A stretch of DNA of 64,000 bases from Alicyclobacillus sacchari (GTDB lineage Bacteria > Bacillota > Bacilli > Alicyclobacillales > Alicyclobacillaceae), in NCBI RefSeq assembly GCF_004366795.1, contig NZ_SORF01000003.1, forward strand, positions 203,437-267,436, in the 5' to 3' direction. The notes below the pieces were generated by a model that saw only the letters and a list, made by a program, of their open reading frames with translations, made no database searches and was not told the DNA's origin. Both the position numbers and the translations under genes were made by a program. How positions within the stretch are numbered: the stretch's first letter is position 1; each line of letters opens with the position of its first letter. Below are positions 16,768 to 25,686 of the stretch, piece after piece.

Positions 16768-18489
16768 CTATATTTTCCAAACCACCATCGTACAACCCCC
16801 GCTGAACGCCGAAGCGTCCTCGGTTTGCGCGACATATGGTTTCGTTTGTTCAGCAAAGAGAATATCCGCACCATCCGGGATCCTAGCATCAGGATGATCT
16901 GGCGTCGCCAACTGAACCCATATGCGCTCTCCGGCCTGCCCTTCGCGGACATAGCGCAGCAACCCTGGTTCAGCGCGCTCAACCATCATGAGTCCCCCCG
17001 CCAAAGCCGGTTCCGTGGTTCGAATCGCGATCAATCGCTTGACGATGGCAAGCAGATCCTTGTCCCGGCCTTCATCCTCCCACATCATACCGCCGCGGCA
17101 CAGGGGATCTGCCCCGCCTTCCATGCCGATCTCGTCGCCATAATAAAGCATGGGGATGCCCGGCACCGTCATCAGCAACGCCATCGCCTGCACCACTGGC
17201 GCGACCATCCCGCCCGCCATGGTTCGTATCCGCTCGGTGTCGTGACTCCCTAGCAAATTGAACATCGAACGCTGTGCCTGTGCAGGATAAGCGAACTGCC
17301 AATCTGTCACGCGTTCTGCAAACTCGGCCGTGGACAGCCTGCCACGGACAAGCAGGTCGAGGATGCATTCGCGCAGTGGATAATTCATGACACCGTCGAA
17401 CTGATCTCCCTGCAACCAAGGCAAGCTGTTATGCCATACTTCGCCAATGATCAAAGCATCTGGCTTCGCGCGCTTCACCGTTTCGCGGAACTTTCGCCAG
17501 AAGACGTGATCGATCTCGTTCGCGACATCCAAACGCCAGCCGTCAATGTCACATTCGCTCAGCCAGTACTCGGCCACCGTCAACATGTAGCGTTCGACCT
17601 CTGGATGGGCGAGGTTGAGCTTTGGCATGTAGCGCAGTTTGGTCGCAAACGTTTCATAATTCACCGTTTCCGTGTCAATCTCGTCACCCTCGATAAAAAA
17701 CCAGTGCCAATAACGAGACTGCCGGCCATGGCGAATGGCATCTTGAAACGGCCGGAAGAAATAGCCGCAGTGATTGAATACTGCATCCAGCACAACGCGT
17801 ATACCGCGGTCGTGCGCGTCCGCAACCAAGCCCCGCAAATCGTCCTTGGTTCCAAACTGCGGGTCGATTTCGAAGTAGTCCGTCGTGTCGTATTTATGGT
17901 TCGATCCCGCTCGAAAAATGGGCGTCAGGTAGATGAGATTGATCCCCAGGTCTTGCAGGTAGTCAAGCCGTTGCCGGATACCTGCCAAATCCCCGCCATG
18001 GATGCTGGTGGGCGTGGGCGAGTCGTACCAGTCACACGCACCTTCCGGCGTGATGCACGGATTGCCATTCGCAAATCGCTCCGGAAAGATTTGATATGCA
18101 ACCGCCTGATCTACCCATTCCGGCACGGTGAAGACATCGCGCGGGCAAATGTACGGAATATAAAAGGGCACCGCCTCGCTCAGGTCGCGCGCCCACCCCA
18201 TCTCACCGAACCAGTGTGATGCCTCATCTTCCGCCGTAACCTCGAATGCATATTTCAAACGCCGCGTCGGCACACGCACATCTGCGACGAAATAGTCGAA
18301 ATGTACTCCTCGTCCCGCCCATTGCATGATCAGCACATCGGTATAGGATGTCTCATACTTGTCTCCGTAGTGCACTCTGATTTGGCGAACCGAACCAGGC
18401 CGAAGCACTTTGACAATCAGGCGAACAGCCTTCTGCTCAAGCGCATACGCGAAGGGAGGATTCGATTCGTGTTGCAAACAAATGTCCAT
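16768..18489 (-). CDS. GH13 cyclomaltodextrinase/neopullulanase-type alpha-glycosidase
   Basis: 573 residues with an N-terminal CBM34-like domain (1-115) and no signal peptide, the layout of intracellular maltogenic amylases. All conserved regions are intact: DAVFNH (235-240), MPKLN (288-292), GWRLDVANE with nucleophile Asp321, GEVW with Glu350, and LLGSHDTER with His416/Asp417. It breaks imported maltodextrins or cyclodextrins into maltose and glucose, which the GH31 enzyme finishes. AAGGAG sits 9 bases before ATG 18489, only 12 bases after the regulator stop codon. Confidence 0.9.
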   Translation of the reverse strand: MDICLQHESNPPFAYALEQKAVRLIVKVLRPGSVRQIRVHYGDKYETSYTDVLIMQWAGRGVHFDYFVADVRVPTRRLKYAFEVTAEDEASHWFGEMGWARDLSEAVPFYIPYICPRDVFTVPEWVDQAVAYQIFPERFANGNPCITPEGACDWYDSPTPTSIHGGDLAGIRQRLDYLQDLGINLIYLTPIFRAGSNHKYDTTDYFEIDPQFGTKDDLRGLVADAHDRGIRVVLDAVFNHCGYFFRPFQDAIRHGRQSRYWHWFFIEGDEIDTETVNYETFATKLRYMPKLNLAHPEVERYMLTVAEYWLSECDIDGWRLDVANEIDHVFWRKFRETVKRAKPDALIIGEVWHNSLPWLQGDQFDGVMNYPLRECILDLLVRGRLSTAEFAERVTDWQFAYPAQAQRSMFNLLGSHDTERIRTMAGGMVAPVVQAMALLMTVPGIPMLYYGDEIGMEGGADPLCRGGMMWEDEGRDKDLLAIVKRLIAIRTTEPALAGGLMMVERAEPGLLRYVREGQAGERIWVQLATPDHPDARIPDGADILFAEQTKPYVAQTEDASAFSGGCTMVVWKI

Positions 18490-18501
18490 CGGGTCATCTC
18501 C

Positions 18502-19527
18502 TTACCCGTTGCGAGCCGCGGCGTGAGCGCCGCAGGAATAGCGAATGACCAACTCAAAGTCCACAATTTCAGAATTGTAAGCCGGGCTCCCGGTCTCAAT
18601 CTGTTTTAACAACAACTCGGCGCAGCGCACGCCAAGTTCGTGCATGTTGACACGGACGCTCGTCAATGCAGGATTGGCCAACTCCGCCAGACGAATGTCG
18701 TTGAATCCGACAATCGCCAACTCGTCAGGCATGCGGAAGCCAAGCTCGGCTGCGGCACGCATGCCGCCGAATGCGAGCACATCGTCGGAGGCGAGCACAG
18801 CCGTCGGCCGATCCGACATCGCGAGTAGTCGCATCATGCCAAGATAGCCGCCCTGTTCGAGAAAAAAGCTCGATACTTCAAGTCTCGGATCCGGTTCAAT
18901 CCCCGCTTCCAACAACGCGTTGCGGTATCCCGTGACGCGATCGATCGTGACAACCATTTCAGATGCCCCACCAAGAAAACCAATGCGTCGGTGCCCGAGA
19001 TCGATCAAATGCTTGGTGGCGCAGTGTGCCGCCTGCACATTGTCATTGTTCACCCAGCTCACAGGCACGGGGTCAGCAGGCCGACCGAGCAGCACAGCTG
19101 GGAATTTTTGATCCGAAACCCGACGCAACACCGGATCGCCCGGGCGCGTACCCAAGAGCAACAGTCCGTCGACACGCCGGCCGCGCACCATGCGGTCAAC
19201 GACCTCCTCCTCGTCCCGCGCAGATGTCGAAAGCACCGTATCAACGCCGTGCTCGCGCGCTACCTCTGAAACACCGCTCATCCATTCGGCAAAGAACGGG
19301 TTGACGAAAAACTGGTTCATCGAGGGTGGGATGAGAATCCCGATCGCGCCCGTGCTGTTGGTCACCAAGCCGCGTGCAAACACGTTTGGGTGGTAATCGA
19401 GTTGTTCGAGGGCCTCGCGCACACGCCGTTTCGTCTCTTCCGAAATCCGTGACGAATTGGAGAGCACCCGCGATACAGTCGATGGTGAAACATTGGCCAA
19501 GCGTGCAACATCTTTGATGGTGGCCAT
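18502..19527 (-). CDS. LacI-family regulator of the maltodextrin operon
   Basis: 341 residues: a helix-turn-helix at the N-terminus (TIKDVARLANVSPSTVSRVL), the hinge around residues 45-60 and a periplasmic-binding-like effector domain with the usual IGILIPPSMNQFF, VDGLLLLGTRP, HLIDLGHRRIGFLGG and TSVRVNMHELGVRCAELLL blocks. AGGGGAT lies about 9 bases before ATG 19527. Lying inside the operon between permease and hydrolase genes, it probably senses maltose or a maltodextrin and binds the GCAAACGTTTGC site before malE and the similar site before the amylase. CcpA itself is less likely, since it is normally unlinked. Confidence 0.85.
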   Translation of the reverse strand: MATIKDVARLANVSPSTVSRVLSNSSRISEETKRRVREALEQLDYHPNVFARGLVTNSTGAIGILIPPSMNQFFVNPFFAEWMSGVSEVAREHGVDTVLSTSARDEEEVVDRMVRGRRVDGLLLLGTRPGDPVLRRVSDQKFPAVLLGRPADPVPVSWVNNDNVQAAHCATKHLIDLGHRRIGFLGGASEMVVTIDRVTGYRNALLEAGIEPDPRLEVSSFFLEQGGYLGMMRLLAMSDRPTAVLASDDVLAFGGMRAAAELGFRMPDELAIVGFNDIRLAELANPALTSVRVNMHELGVRCAELLLKQIETGSPAYNSEIVDFELVIRYSCGAHAAARNG

Positions 19528-19565
19528 GGCGATGATCCCCTCTCAAAACGCAAATTGGCTTGTCG

Positions 19566-20456
19566 TTACCCTTTCACCGATCCTGCGACCAAACCGGTTG
19601 TCAAATACTTTTGGGCCAACGCGAACACGGCAGCGAGTGGAATCGCCGACAACAGTGCTGCAGCCGCAAACTCACCCCAGTTCTTTGCGAACTGGCCGCT
19701 GATCAAATTGTACATGCCGACACCGAGCGTGTAGTTGCTGGGCGATTGTAAAATGGTTCCCGCAAACAGATATTCGCCGAACGCCCCAACAATGGTGAGG
19801 AAGAAGATGACGACGAGCATCGGCAAGCACAAAGGCAACTGCACCCGAATGAATCGTTGCCACGTATTCGCACCGTCGATCAGGGCTGCTTCGTCGAGTT
19901 CCTTCGGGATCGAATCCATGAACCCCTTTAACAACCATACATTGAACGCACTCGCGCCCAACATCACCAGAATATAGGATCCAAGATAGTCGATCATGTT
20001 CAATTTGGCGAGCGCCGAGTAAAACGCGGCGATCGACAGGATGTTCGGGAACATTTGCAACAACAGAAGCATCATTAACCCGTATTTGCGCCCGTAAAAC
20101 CGCAGCTTCGAGAACGCAAATGCAGACAGAGCCGTGATGAACGACTGGGCGATCGCGACCGTGAGACCGACCAGCAGACTGTTGCGCACCCAGACGAGAA
20201 ATTGACCGCCTTGAAACAGGGCTCTGTAGTTCGCAAATGTCGCGTGTGCCGGGAAAAACGACACGGAAATATAGGAGTTTGACGGATCGAACGACGCGGT
20301 GAACACGAACCACATCGGGATGAGCACAACGATGATAACGAACCAGATGATGACGCGCGATATCCAAAGGCGCAACCATTGCCCTGGCTGCAAGTTCCGC
20401 TTGCGATGGCGCGGCGCGGCTCCCGACTGTGGAAAGCTGTGATGCGTGACCGCCAT
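19566..20456 (-). CDS. malG: maltodextrin ABC transporter, permease MalG-like
   Basis: 296-residue CUT1 permease with six helices; the EAA loop reads KELDEAALIDGANTWQRFIRVQLPL, and the protein ends with the family's TGLVAGSVKG. ATG 20456 overlaps the malF stop (TAATG) with AGGAGG 10 bases before, so the two are coupled; a longer frame start inside malF has no RBS. It pairs with MalF to form the channel. No ATPase gene is present in the operon. Confidence 0.88.
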   Translation of the reverse strand: MAVTHHSFPQSGAAPRHRKRNLQPGQWLRLWISRVIIWFVIIVVLIPMWFVFTASFDPSNSYISVSFFPAHATFANYRALFQGGQFLVWVRNSLLVGLTVAIAQSFITALSAFAFSKLRFYGRKYGLMMLLLLQMFPNILSIAAFYSALAKLNMIDYLGSYILVMLGASAFNVWLLKGFMDSIPKELDEAALIDGANTWQRFIRVQLPLCLPMLVVIFFLTIVGAFGEYLFAGTILQSPSNYTLGVGMYNLISGQFAKNWGEFAAAALLSAIPLAAVFALAQKYLTTGLVAGSVKG

Positions 20457-21421
20457 TAGGAATCGACCTCCTGAAACGCCCCGGTATAGCGCATTTGGAG
20501 CCAACTGATAAACGCGACGAGAATAAACAGCAAAACGGCGATGGCCGAACCGAGATCGTAGCGGTTAAACGATAGCGTCATTTTGTATGCGGCAGAGGCC
20601 AAGATGTCGGTTTGCCCGAGGAACGGATTGTTCGAATTCGGTGGACCGCCGCCTGTTAGTAGATAGGTCGCATTGAAGTTATTGAAGTTAAACGAGAACG
20701 ACGGAATCAAAAGCGGCAGCGAAATGCGCCACACGGACGGCATGGTCACGTACCGAAACACCTGTGTCCACGTGGCACCGTCGATCTCGGCAGCCTCGTA
20801 CTGGTCAGTCGGGATCGACTGCAGCGCACCTAGACATACGGTCATCATGTATGGGAAACCGGCCCAAACGTTCGCAATAATGATGGCCACTCGCGCCCAT
20901 GTCGCGTTGGTCAGCCACGGAATGCGCGGCAAACCGAAGACGCCGTGCAGTAAACCGTTGATCTGGCCGTACTGGTCATTGAGCAGGCCTTGCCAAGCCA
21001 GCATCGTGATCAGCGTGGGAACGGCCCAGGGAATGATGAGCAGTGTTCGATACACCGTCGCCTCCCGCATATGCTTGTTGTTTAATAGCACCGCGAGAGC
21101 AAGCCCAACTAGGTAACTGAAACCCGTGGCACACAACGCGTAGATGATGGTCCAAACCAGCGTCGGAATGAACAGGTTGGACAGCGGATCGTGCGGATTG
21201 AGCAGTTCCTTGTAGTTCTGCAGTCCCACAAACTGATAGGACGTAAAGTGCATCTGATTAAAGTTTGTGAAGGATATATAAATTGTATAGAAGATCGGGA
21301 CAATGCTCAAAACGCATATCGTTACAAGCGCGGGAGACAGATATCCGTACGCCACCCAATCCACTTTGCGGCGCCGCTTGCGAACAACCGATGTCGTTCC
21401 CGTCTGTGCAACAGCAGCCAC
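20456..21421 (-). CDS. malF: maltodextrin ABC transporter, permease MalF-like
   Basis: 321-residue CUT1 permease. A basic N-terminus (VVRKRRRKVDW) leads into six to seven helices; SFTNFNQMHFTSYQFVGLQNY is the usual start of the periplasmic segment and the EAA loop is QYEAAEIDGATWTQVFRYVTMP. GGAGGTG lies 6 bases before GTG 21421; an ATG eight codons earlier is upstream of that site. It follows malE across a stem-loop. Confidence 0.88.
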   Translation of the reverse strand: MAAVAQTGTTSVVRKRRRKVDWVAYGYLSPALVTICVLSIVPIFYTIYISFTNFNQMHFTSYQFVGLQNYKELLNPHDPLSNLFIPTLVWTIIYALCATGFSYLVGLALAVLLNNKHMREATVYRTLLIIPWAVPTLITMLAWQGLLNDQYGQINGLLHGVFGLPRIPWLTNATWARVAIIIANVWAGFPYMMTVCLGALQSIPTDQYEAAEIDGATWTQVFRYVTMPSVWRISLPLLIPSFSFNFNNFNATYLLTGGGPPNSNNPFLGQTDILASAAYKMTLSFNRYDLGSAIAVLLFILVAFISWLQMRYTGAFQEVDS

Positions 21422-21445
21422 GTGTACCACCTCCAGATATAACAA

Positions 21446-21470
21446 GAGCCGACCAGCGGACGGCCGGCTC
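21446..21470 (-). terminator. intercistronic stem-loop between malE and malF
   Basis: GAGCCG...CGGCTC arms (21446-21451 and 21465-21470), extended inward with one mismatch, followed on the minus strand by TTGTTAT. It probably reduces transcription from malE into the permease genes. Confidence 0.55.
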
Positions 21471-21493
21471 CTGAAACCGTACGTAGCGACAGA

Positions 21494-22774
21494 TTATCCT
21501 TGGGCCAAGATGCCCTTTTGGATGTTTTGGACGAAGTCCTTACCGCCCTGTTGCGGCGACACCTTGCCGGCAATGATATTTTGCAGGATGGTGTCTGCCG
21601 TCCACACGGCTTGCATTTGCGGAATGTTCGGCATCGGCACCGAGTTCTTCAAAGCCGCCGTAAATGCTTTGAACGCAGGGTTGCTTTGGACAGCCGACGA
21701 TTTCTGCACGCTCACCAGGGCTGGAATTTGCTGTGAATCCGAGAAATACGTCTTCTGAGCGCTCGCGTTGGTCAGGGCTTGCACCAAACTCCAATCGGCT
21801 GGCTGCGTTTTGCTTTCCTTGTTGACGAACGCGGTAATCACACCAAGGAAAGGCGTCGCCGGCTTGCCGTTTGGCAGTGTCGGCCATGGCGTAATTCCGT
21901 AATTGATTTTCGCCTTCTCAATGTCGCCCGTATCCCACGGACCGCTGACGTACATGCCAATCTTCCCAGCCAAAAATTGCGCCTTTGCAATGGAGCCATT
22001 GACGCTCGGCGTCATCCACTTGTACTGGCTATCCATGTCGTGCATCAGCGTATAGGCCTTGATGGAGCCGCTGTTGTCAAGACCAATGTCGTTGGGGTTG
22101 AGCGTGCCGTTTGTGTCCTTGAACACGTAACCGCCCATGCCGCCAATCAGCGCGTAGTCGAAATACAGGTTGGCCTGGTCATACATGAAGCCGTGCGCAT
22201 TCGCGTCCTTGACAAATGCCGCCCACGTCGTCGGTGCTTGCGGCACTAACTTCTTGTTGTAGTAAAGGGCTGCAACCTGCACAGAGACCGGCACCGAGTA
22301 CGTCGTGCCATTCACTTTGACAGCGTCCAATGTATTGGGCGCATATGCGCTTGTGTTGATGATTCCGCTTGGCACTGGCGCCATAAGACCTTCTTCGGCG
22401 AAGGTGCCATTGTTGTCATGCGGCATGCCGAACACGACATCAGGCCCTTTGCCCGTCCGCGCCGCCGTCGCATAAAACTGGAACCCCTTTGGGTTTGAGC
22501 TTTGATCGACGACATTGACCGTGTCTCCATGTTGCTTCGCCCATGCTTGTGCGATTTTCTTCACATCGACCAACTGCGGACCACCTGCCCACGACCAGAC
22601 GGTGATGGTTTCCCCCTTCGGCAATGTGCTCGCAGCACCTGTATCTACTTGGCTTGAGCCGGTGTTTGCAGCGTTGGATGAATTGGCACTGCTATTTGTT
22701 CCGCAACCAGCCAAAACACCGCCAGCTAACGCAAACGCTGCCACACCCGTCGTGACGACTTGCCACTTCTTCAT
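21494..22774 (-). CDS. malE: maltodextrin ABC transporter, solute-binding lipoprotein
   Basis: A 426-residue family-1 extracellular binding protein. The signal peptide ends at a lipobox (LAGGVLAGC), then a Ser/Asn linker, then ITVWSWAGGPQLVDVKKIAQAW and PDVVFGMPHDNNGTFAEEGLMAP, which match maltose/maltodextrin-binding proteins, as do GKIGMYVSGPWDTGDIEKAKINYGITPWP pieces in the C-lobe. GGGGGAG precedes ATG 22774 by 7 bases. First gene of the mal operon; the ligand is inferred from the hydrolases encoded downstream. Confidence 0.88.
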   Translation of the reverse strand: MKKWQVVTTGVAAFALAGGVLAGCGTNSSANSSNAANTGSSQVDTGAASTLPKGETITVWSWAGGPQLVDVKKIAQAWAKQHGDTVNVVDQSSNPKGFQFYATAARTGKGPDVVFGMPHDNNGTFAEEGLMAPVPSGIINTSAYAPNTLDAVKVNGTTYSVPVSVQVAALYYNKKLVPQAPTTWAAFVKDANAHGFMYDQANLYFDYALIGGMGGYVFKDTNGTLNPNDIGLDNSGSIKAYTLMHDMDSQYKWMTPSVNGSIAKAQFLAGKIGMYVSGPWDTGDIEKAKINYGITPWPTLPNGKPATPFLGVITAFVNKESKTQPADWSLVQALTNASAQKTYFSDSQQIPALVSVQKSSAVQSNPAFKAFTAALKNSVPMPNIPQMQAVWTADTILQNIIAGKVSPQQGGKDFVQNIQKGILAQG

Positions 22775-22833
22775 CTCAAAACTCCCCCTTGATTGAACAT
22801 ACTTCTTTTTTCAATAGCTCTGACTGACTTATG

Positions 22834-22880
22834 ATGCAAACGTTTGCGCATAGTATAACGCTTACATGTGATCTGATCAA
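22834..22880 (-). promoter_or_regulatory. promoter and LacI-type operator of the mal operon
   Basis: On the minus strand TTGATC (22880-22875), 17 bases, TATACT (22857-22852) is a good sigma-A promoter. A perfect 12 bp palindrome GCAAACGTTTGC (22836-22847) starts 4 bases after the -10 box, right where RNA polymerase begins, the classic place for LacI-family repression. The remaining intergenic stretch to 23126 shows only a weak TTCTAT-N17-TACAAT (23046-23074) that might serve the esterase gene. Confidence 0.78.
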
Positions 22881-23126
22881 GAGCAAAATTGTGCGTTCAT
22901 ATGACCTAAACATATTTTCATAACGGCTATCTTTCCGTATACAAGCCTGCCGGGACGCAGCGGTTGATCCATGTTCAAACGTTACCACTGAAATCATGAC
23001 GTCCCCCTGCACTCACCACTCTTGAATAGGCGTGGTGAACTGCATTTCTATCCACCAATAACAACTGGTACAATGGCATGAGAATGGCTTCTGATACCGA
23101 AGATGTCTGCTAAGGAGGTTGCCTCT

Positions 23127-24083
23127 GTGCCACTCGATCCGGTCATCCGCCAGTTCCTTGAACATTTGCACGCCATCCCCACACCTCCGCTGACAACGGT
23201 TACCGCGCAGGAATACCGCCAACGACAAGCGATGAGTCTCGTGCCCGGTATGCCGGTTGCGGAAGTGCGCAATTTTCACATCGAACTCCCAGATAGGGCG
23301 CTAGCTGTCCGTATGTATCGACCCGCAGACTTGCGTGCACCCTATCCCGCCCTTGTCTTTTACCATGGCGGCGGCTGGGTACTTGGCGGCCTCGAATCTC
23401 ACGATCCGGTGTGCCGTGCGGTTGCAAATATCGCCCATTGTGTCGTCTTGTCGGTGGATTATCGTCTCGCGCCAGAGTACAAGTTTCCCACTGCGGTTGC
23501 CGACGCATATGACACCCTCGTTTGGATTGCGGATCACGCAGAATCCTTACAACTTGATCAAGCGCGAATTGCCGTAGGCGGCGACAGCGCAGGTGGCAAC
23601 CTAGCTGCTGTGGCATGTATCCTCGCCAAGGAACGCAAAGGCCCAAAAATCGCATACCAATGGCTCTTGTACCCATCCACAGGCTACGACCCAGAAAATC
23701 CACCCGCCTCGATGGACGAGAACGGCGTAGGCTATCTGCTCACCCTTGAACTCATGACCTGGTTCCGAAATCACTATCTAAACAGCGAGGCCGATCTGGT
23801 CAATCCATACTTCGCGCCCGTTCTGTATTCCGATTTAAGCGACCTTCCCCCCGCCTATATTGCGACAGCTCAATACGATCCCCTGCGCGATGTGGGCAAG
23901 ATGTACGCCGATGCGCTGCGTGAAAGCGGTGTGCCGGTCACATATCACAACTTCGACGATCTCATTCACGGCTTTGCGCAATTCCACGGTGTATCACCAA
24001 GCGCGACACAAGCGCTGGAGTTGTGTGCACAAGTATTACGCGATGCTCTGCATCAAGGAGATAGAGTATCATGGCATGGATGA
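23127..24083 (+). CDS. HSL-family carboxylesterase, Est2-like
   Basis: 318 residues of the hormone-sensitive-lipase (family IV) esterases. Oxyanion motif HGGGW at 80-84, nucleophile Ser154 in GGDSAGGN, Asp251 in [11 protein letters not shown] and His281 in DLIHGFAQF; these sit one residue before the triad of A. acidocaldarius Est2 as I recall it (Ser155, Asp252, His282), and long stretches read alike. It hydrolyses short to medium acyl esters in the cytoplasm. GTG 23127 follows AAGGAGG by 8 bases; the upstream in-frame ATG 23103 precedes that site. The stop overlaps the pirin start by 13 bases, so the two are coupled. Confidence 0.9.
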   Translation: MPLDPVIRQFLEHLHAIPTPPLTTVTAQEYRQRQAMSLVPGMPVAEVRNFHIELPDRALAVRMYRPADLRAPYPALVFYHGGGWVLGGLESHDPVCRAVANIAHCVVLSVDYRLAPEYKFPTAVADAYDTLVWIADHAESLQLDQARIAVGGDSAGGNLAAVACILAKERKGPKIAYQWLLYPSTGYDPENPPASMDENGVGYLLTLELMTWFRNHYLNSEADLVNPYFAPVLYSDLSDLPPAYIATAQYDPLRDVGKMYADALRESGVPVTYHNFDDLIHGFAQFHGVSPSATQALELCAQVLRDALHQGDRVSWHG

Positions 24084-24826
24084 AATACCCAGACGGAGGG
24101 CGTGCTGCACACATGGGCCAAGAACACGCCCGTGTCTTTCCCACTCGCCACACGCCCTACATCGATCCCTTTTTGCTGCTCGATCACTTCGCTGTTGAAA
24201 AGCCGTACGGTTTCCCGGATCACCCGCATCGCGGATTCGAAATTGTGACGTATGTTCTGCAGGGAGCCCTGGCTCACGCCGACAGTGCAGGCCACGAGAG
24301 CGTCATTCCTGCGGGAGGCGTACAACACGTCGTCGCTGGCAAGGGCATTGTCCATTCGGAGATGCCTGGCACCGATGGGATCGACAGCGGATTGCAGCTT
24401 TGGATTAACCTACCGCGCAGTGAAAAAGCTATCGATCCCGGCTACGAGGACATCATGCCGGCTGCACTACCGCGCGAACAAATCGCACCGGGAGTTGAAC
24501 GGACATGGATTGTCGGCGGATCGTCACCGGTGAAAACGCGCAGAACGATGCGGTTTGAAGACGTGGTCATTGCTTCCGACCAAACATACACGCTACAAGT
24601 GCCTGCCGGCTTCCAAGGGTTTATTTATGTACTCGAAGGCGACGGCCATTTCGGGGAGGAAGAAACGCCACTGAACAAAGGAGATTTGCTCATCTGGGCG
24701 CTTGCCGACGAAGCCGAACAGATGACGGATGCACCCGTCCGAGCCAGAGGCAATTTACGCGTCGTATTCGTGTTCGGCGAGCCTGTCGGCGAACGCCCCA
24801 TTTTTCATGGACCGTTTGTCGACTAA
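24071..24826 (+). CDS. pirin-family protein
   Basis: 251-residue bicupin of the pirin family. The N-terminal cupin has the metal ligands in [16 protein letters not shown] (His51, His53) and VHSEMPG (His95, Glu97), followed by the LQLWINLP block. Members include quercetin 2,3-dioxygenases and redox or transcription cofactors, so the reaction is not fixed by sequence. AAGGAG lies 11 bases before ATG 24071, inside the esterase gene. Cotranscription with the esterase suggests a joint role, perhaps on phenolic esters, but that is inference. Confidence 0.88.
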   Translation: MAWMKYPDGGRAAHMGQEHARVFPTRHTPYIDPFLLLDHFAVEKPYGFPDHPHRGFEIVTYVLQGALAHADSAGHESVIPAGGVQHVVAGKGIVHSEMPGTDGIDSGLQLWINLPRSEKAIDPGYEDIMPAALPREQIAPGVERTWIVGGSSPVKTRRTMRFEDVVIASDQTYTLQVPAGFQGFIYVLEGDGHFGEEETPLNKGDLLIWALADEAEQMTDAPVRARGNLRVVFVFGEPVGERPIFHGPFVD

Positions 24827-24832
24827 GCTGGT

Positions 24833-24870
24833 GGTGGGGGCTCAAGAATGAATCCACCCCCCACCTATTT
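24833..24870 (+). terminator. terminator after the esterase-pirin unit
   Basis: GGTGGGGG (24833-24840) pairs with CCCCCACC (24858-24865), followed by TATTTTC. It also lies at the end of the convergent Nudix gene. Confidence 0.75.
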
Positions 24871-25488
24871 TCATAGAACTCCAAAATGCCTCCACAATAA
24901 GCGGTAGTAGCTGGGCTCTCTGTGGACGAGATCGGCTTCCCGAACTATCCTGATATCATCCTCCCATCCCGTGTCTGTCCACCGTATTCCTGCGACTTCA
25001 GTGCTCTGCACCTCGCCCTCGACCAATCCGCGCAAGTCGCGCACCGAAATCCGATACAATCCACTCACTTCATCGGTCGCGACGTTGAACTTATGCAAGT
25101 CGCATACGTCATGACAGCGCAGGACGAAGACATGACTAAACTCGTTGTCGATCACACCATTTCCGCGAAATTGGTGCCGTGCCACGCCAATCTTCAGAAG
25201 TCGCTGCGGTGATACAGCCACTCCCAGCTCCTCCTGAAGTTCACGCACACCGTCTTCTGGCGATTCGCCTGCCGCCAGATGCCCTGCACAACTCACATCC
25301 AACTTGCCAGGATTCGTGTCCTTGCCTAGGTGTCGCCTTTGCAGAAGCAGCATACCCTCGCCGGCGACGTCATCGTACAGCCAGCAATGAAACGTCTGAT
25401 GCCACCACCCGGCCTGATGCACTTGCGAACGCAAGGCCGCCCCCGTGTGGATCATCTGATCGTCGAATATATCGAGCAACTCGTCCAT
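24871..25488 (-). CDS. Nudix hydrolase (YfcD/isopentenyl isomerase-like)
   Basis: 205 residues. The Nudix box GHLAAGESPEDGVRELQEELGV (69-90; G-x5-E-x7-REL-x-EE-x-G) is complete. HQTFHCWLYDD and LLLQRRHLGKDTNPGKLDVSCAGHL match the branch close to IPP isomerase, whose members often hydrolyse nucleotide-sugar or CoA-type diphosphates. The substrate is not known. GGGAGTG sits 7 bases before ATG 25488. It is a single-gene unit between two plus-strand genes. Confidence 0.85.
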   Translation of the reverse strand: MDELLDIFDDQMIHTGAALRSQVHQAGWWHQTFHCWLYDDVAGEGMLLLQRRHLGKDTNPGKLDVSCAGHLAAGESPEDGVRELQEELGVAVSPQRLLKIGVARHQFRGNGVIDNEFSHVFVLRCHDVCDLHKFNVATDEVSGLYRISVRDLRGLVEGEVQSTEVAGIRWTDTGWEDDIRIVREADLVHREPSYYRLLWRHFGVL

Positions 25489-25686
25489 CGTATCACTCCC
25501 ATTTCGCAGTTTCGTGCCAGACCCATCAGATCCGCCTCTGACATGTCACCATAGCATGCCGCCTAGTCCAGAGCCACCCGCGGCCCCATATGTCGGCCAT
25601 GACTCATCTAGCCCGGTTCGCGCGAGTGGAGTACGATGAATCTCAGTGCTTCAATTTGCTGCAACTTGACGAAGGAGGTTGTTCTG

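Noticed and set aside
16531..18219. Plus-strand open frames of 240 and 262 codons
   Set aside because: Both are antisense to the GH31/GH13 genes with intact catalytic motifs.
22776..23012. 78-codon minus-strand frame upstream of malE
   Set aside because: Covers the mal promoter and operator, has no RBS and no recognisable sequence.
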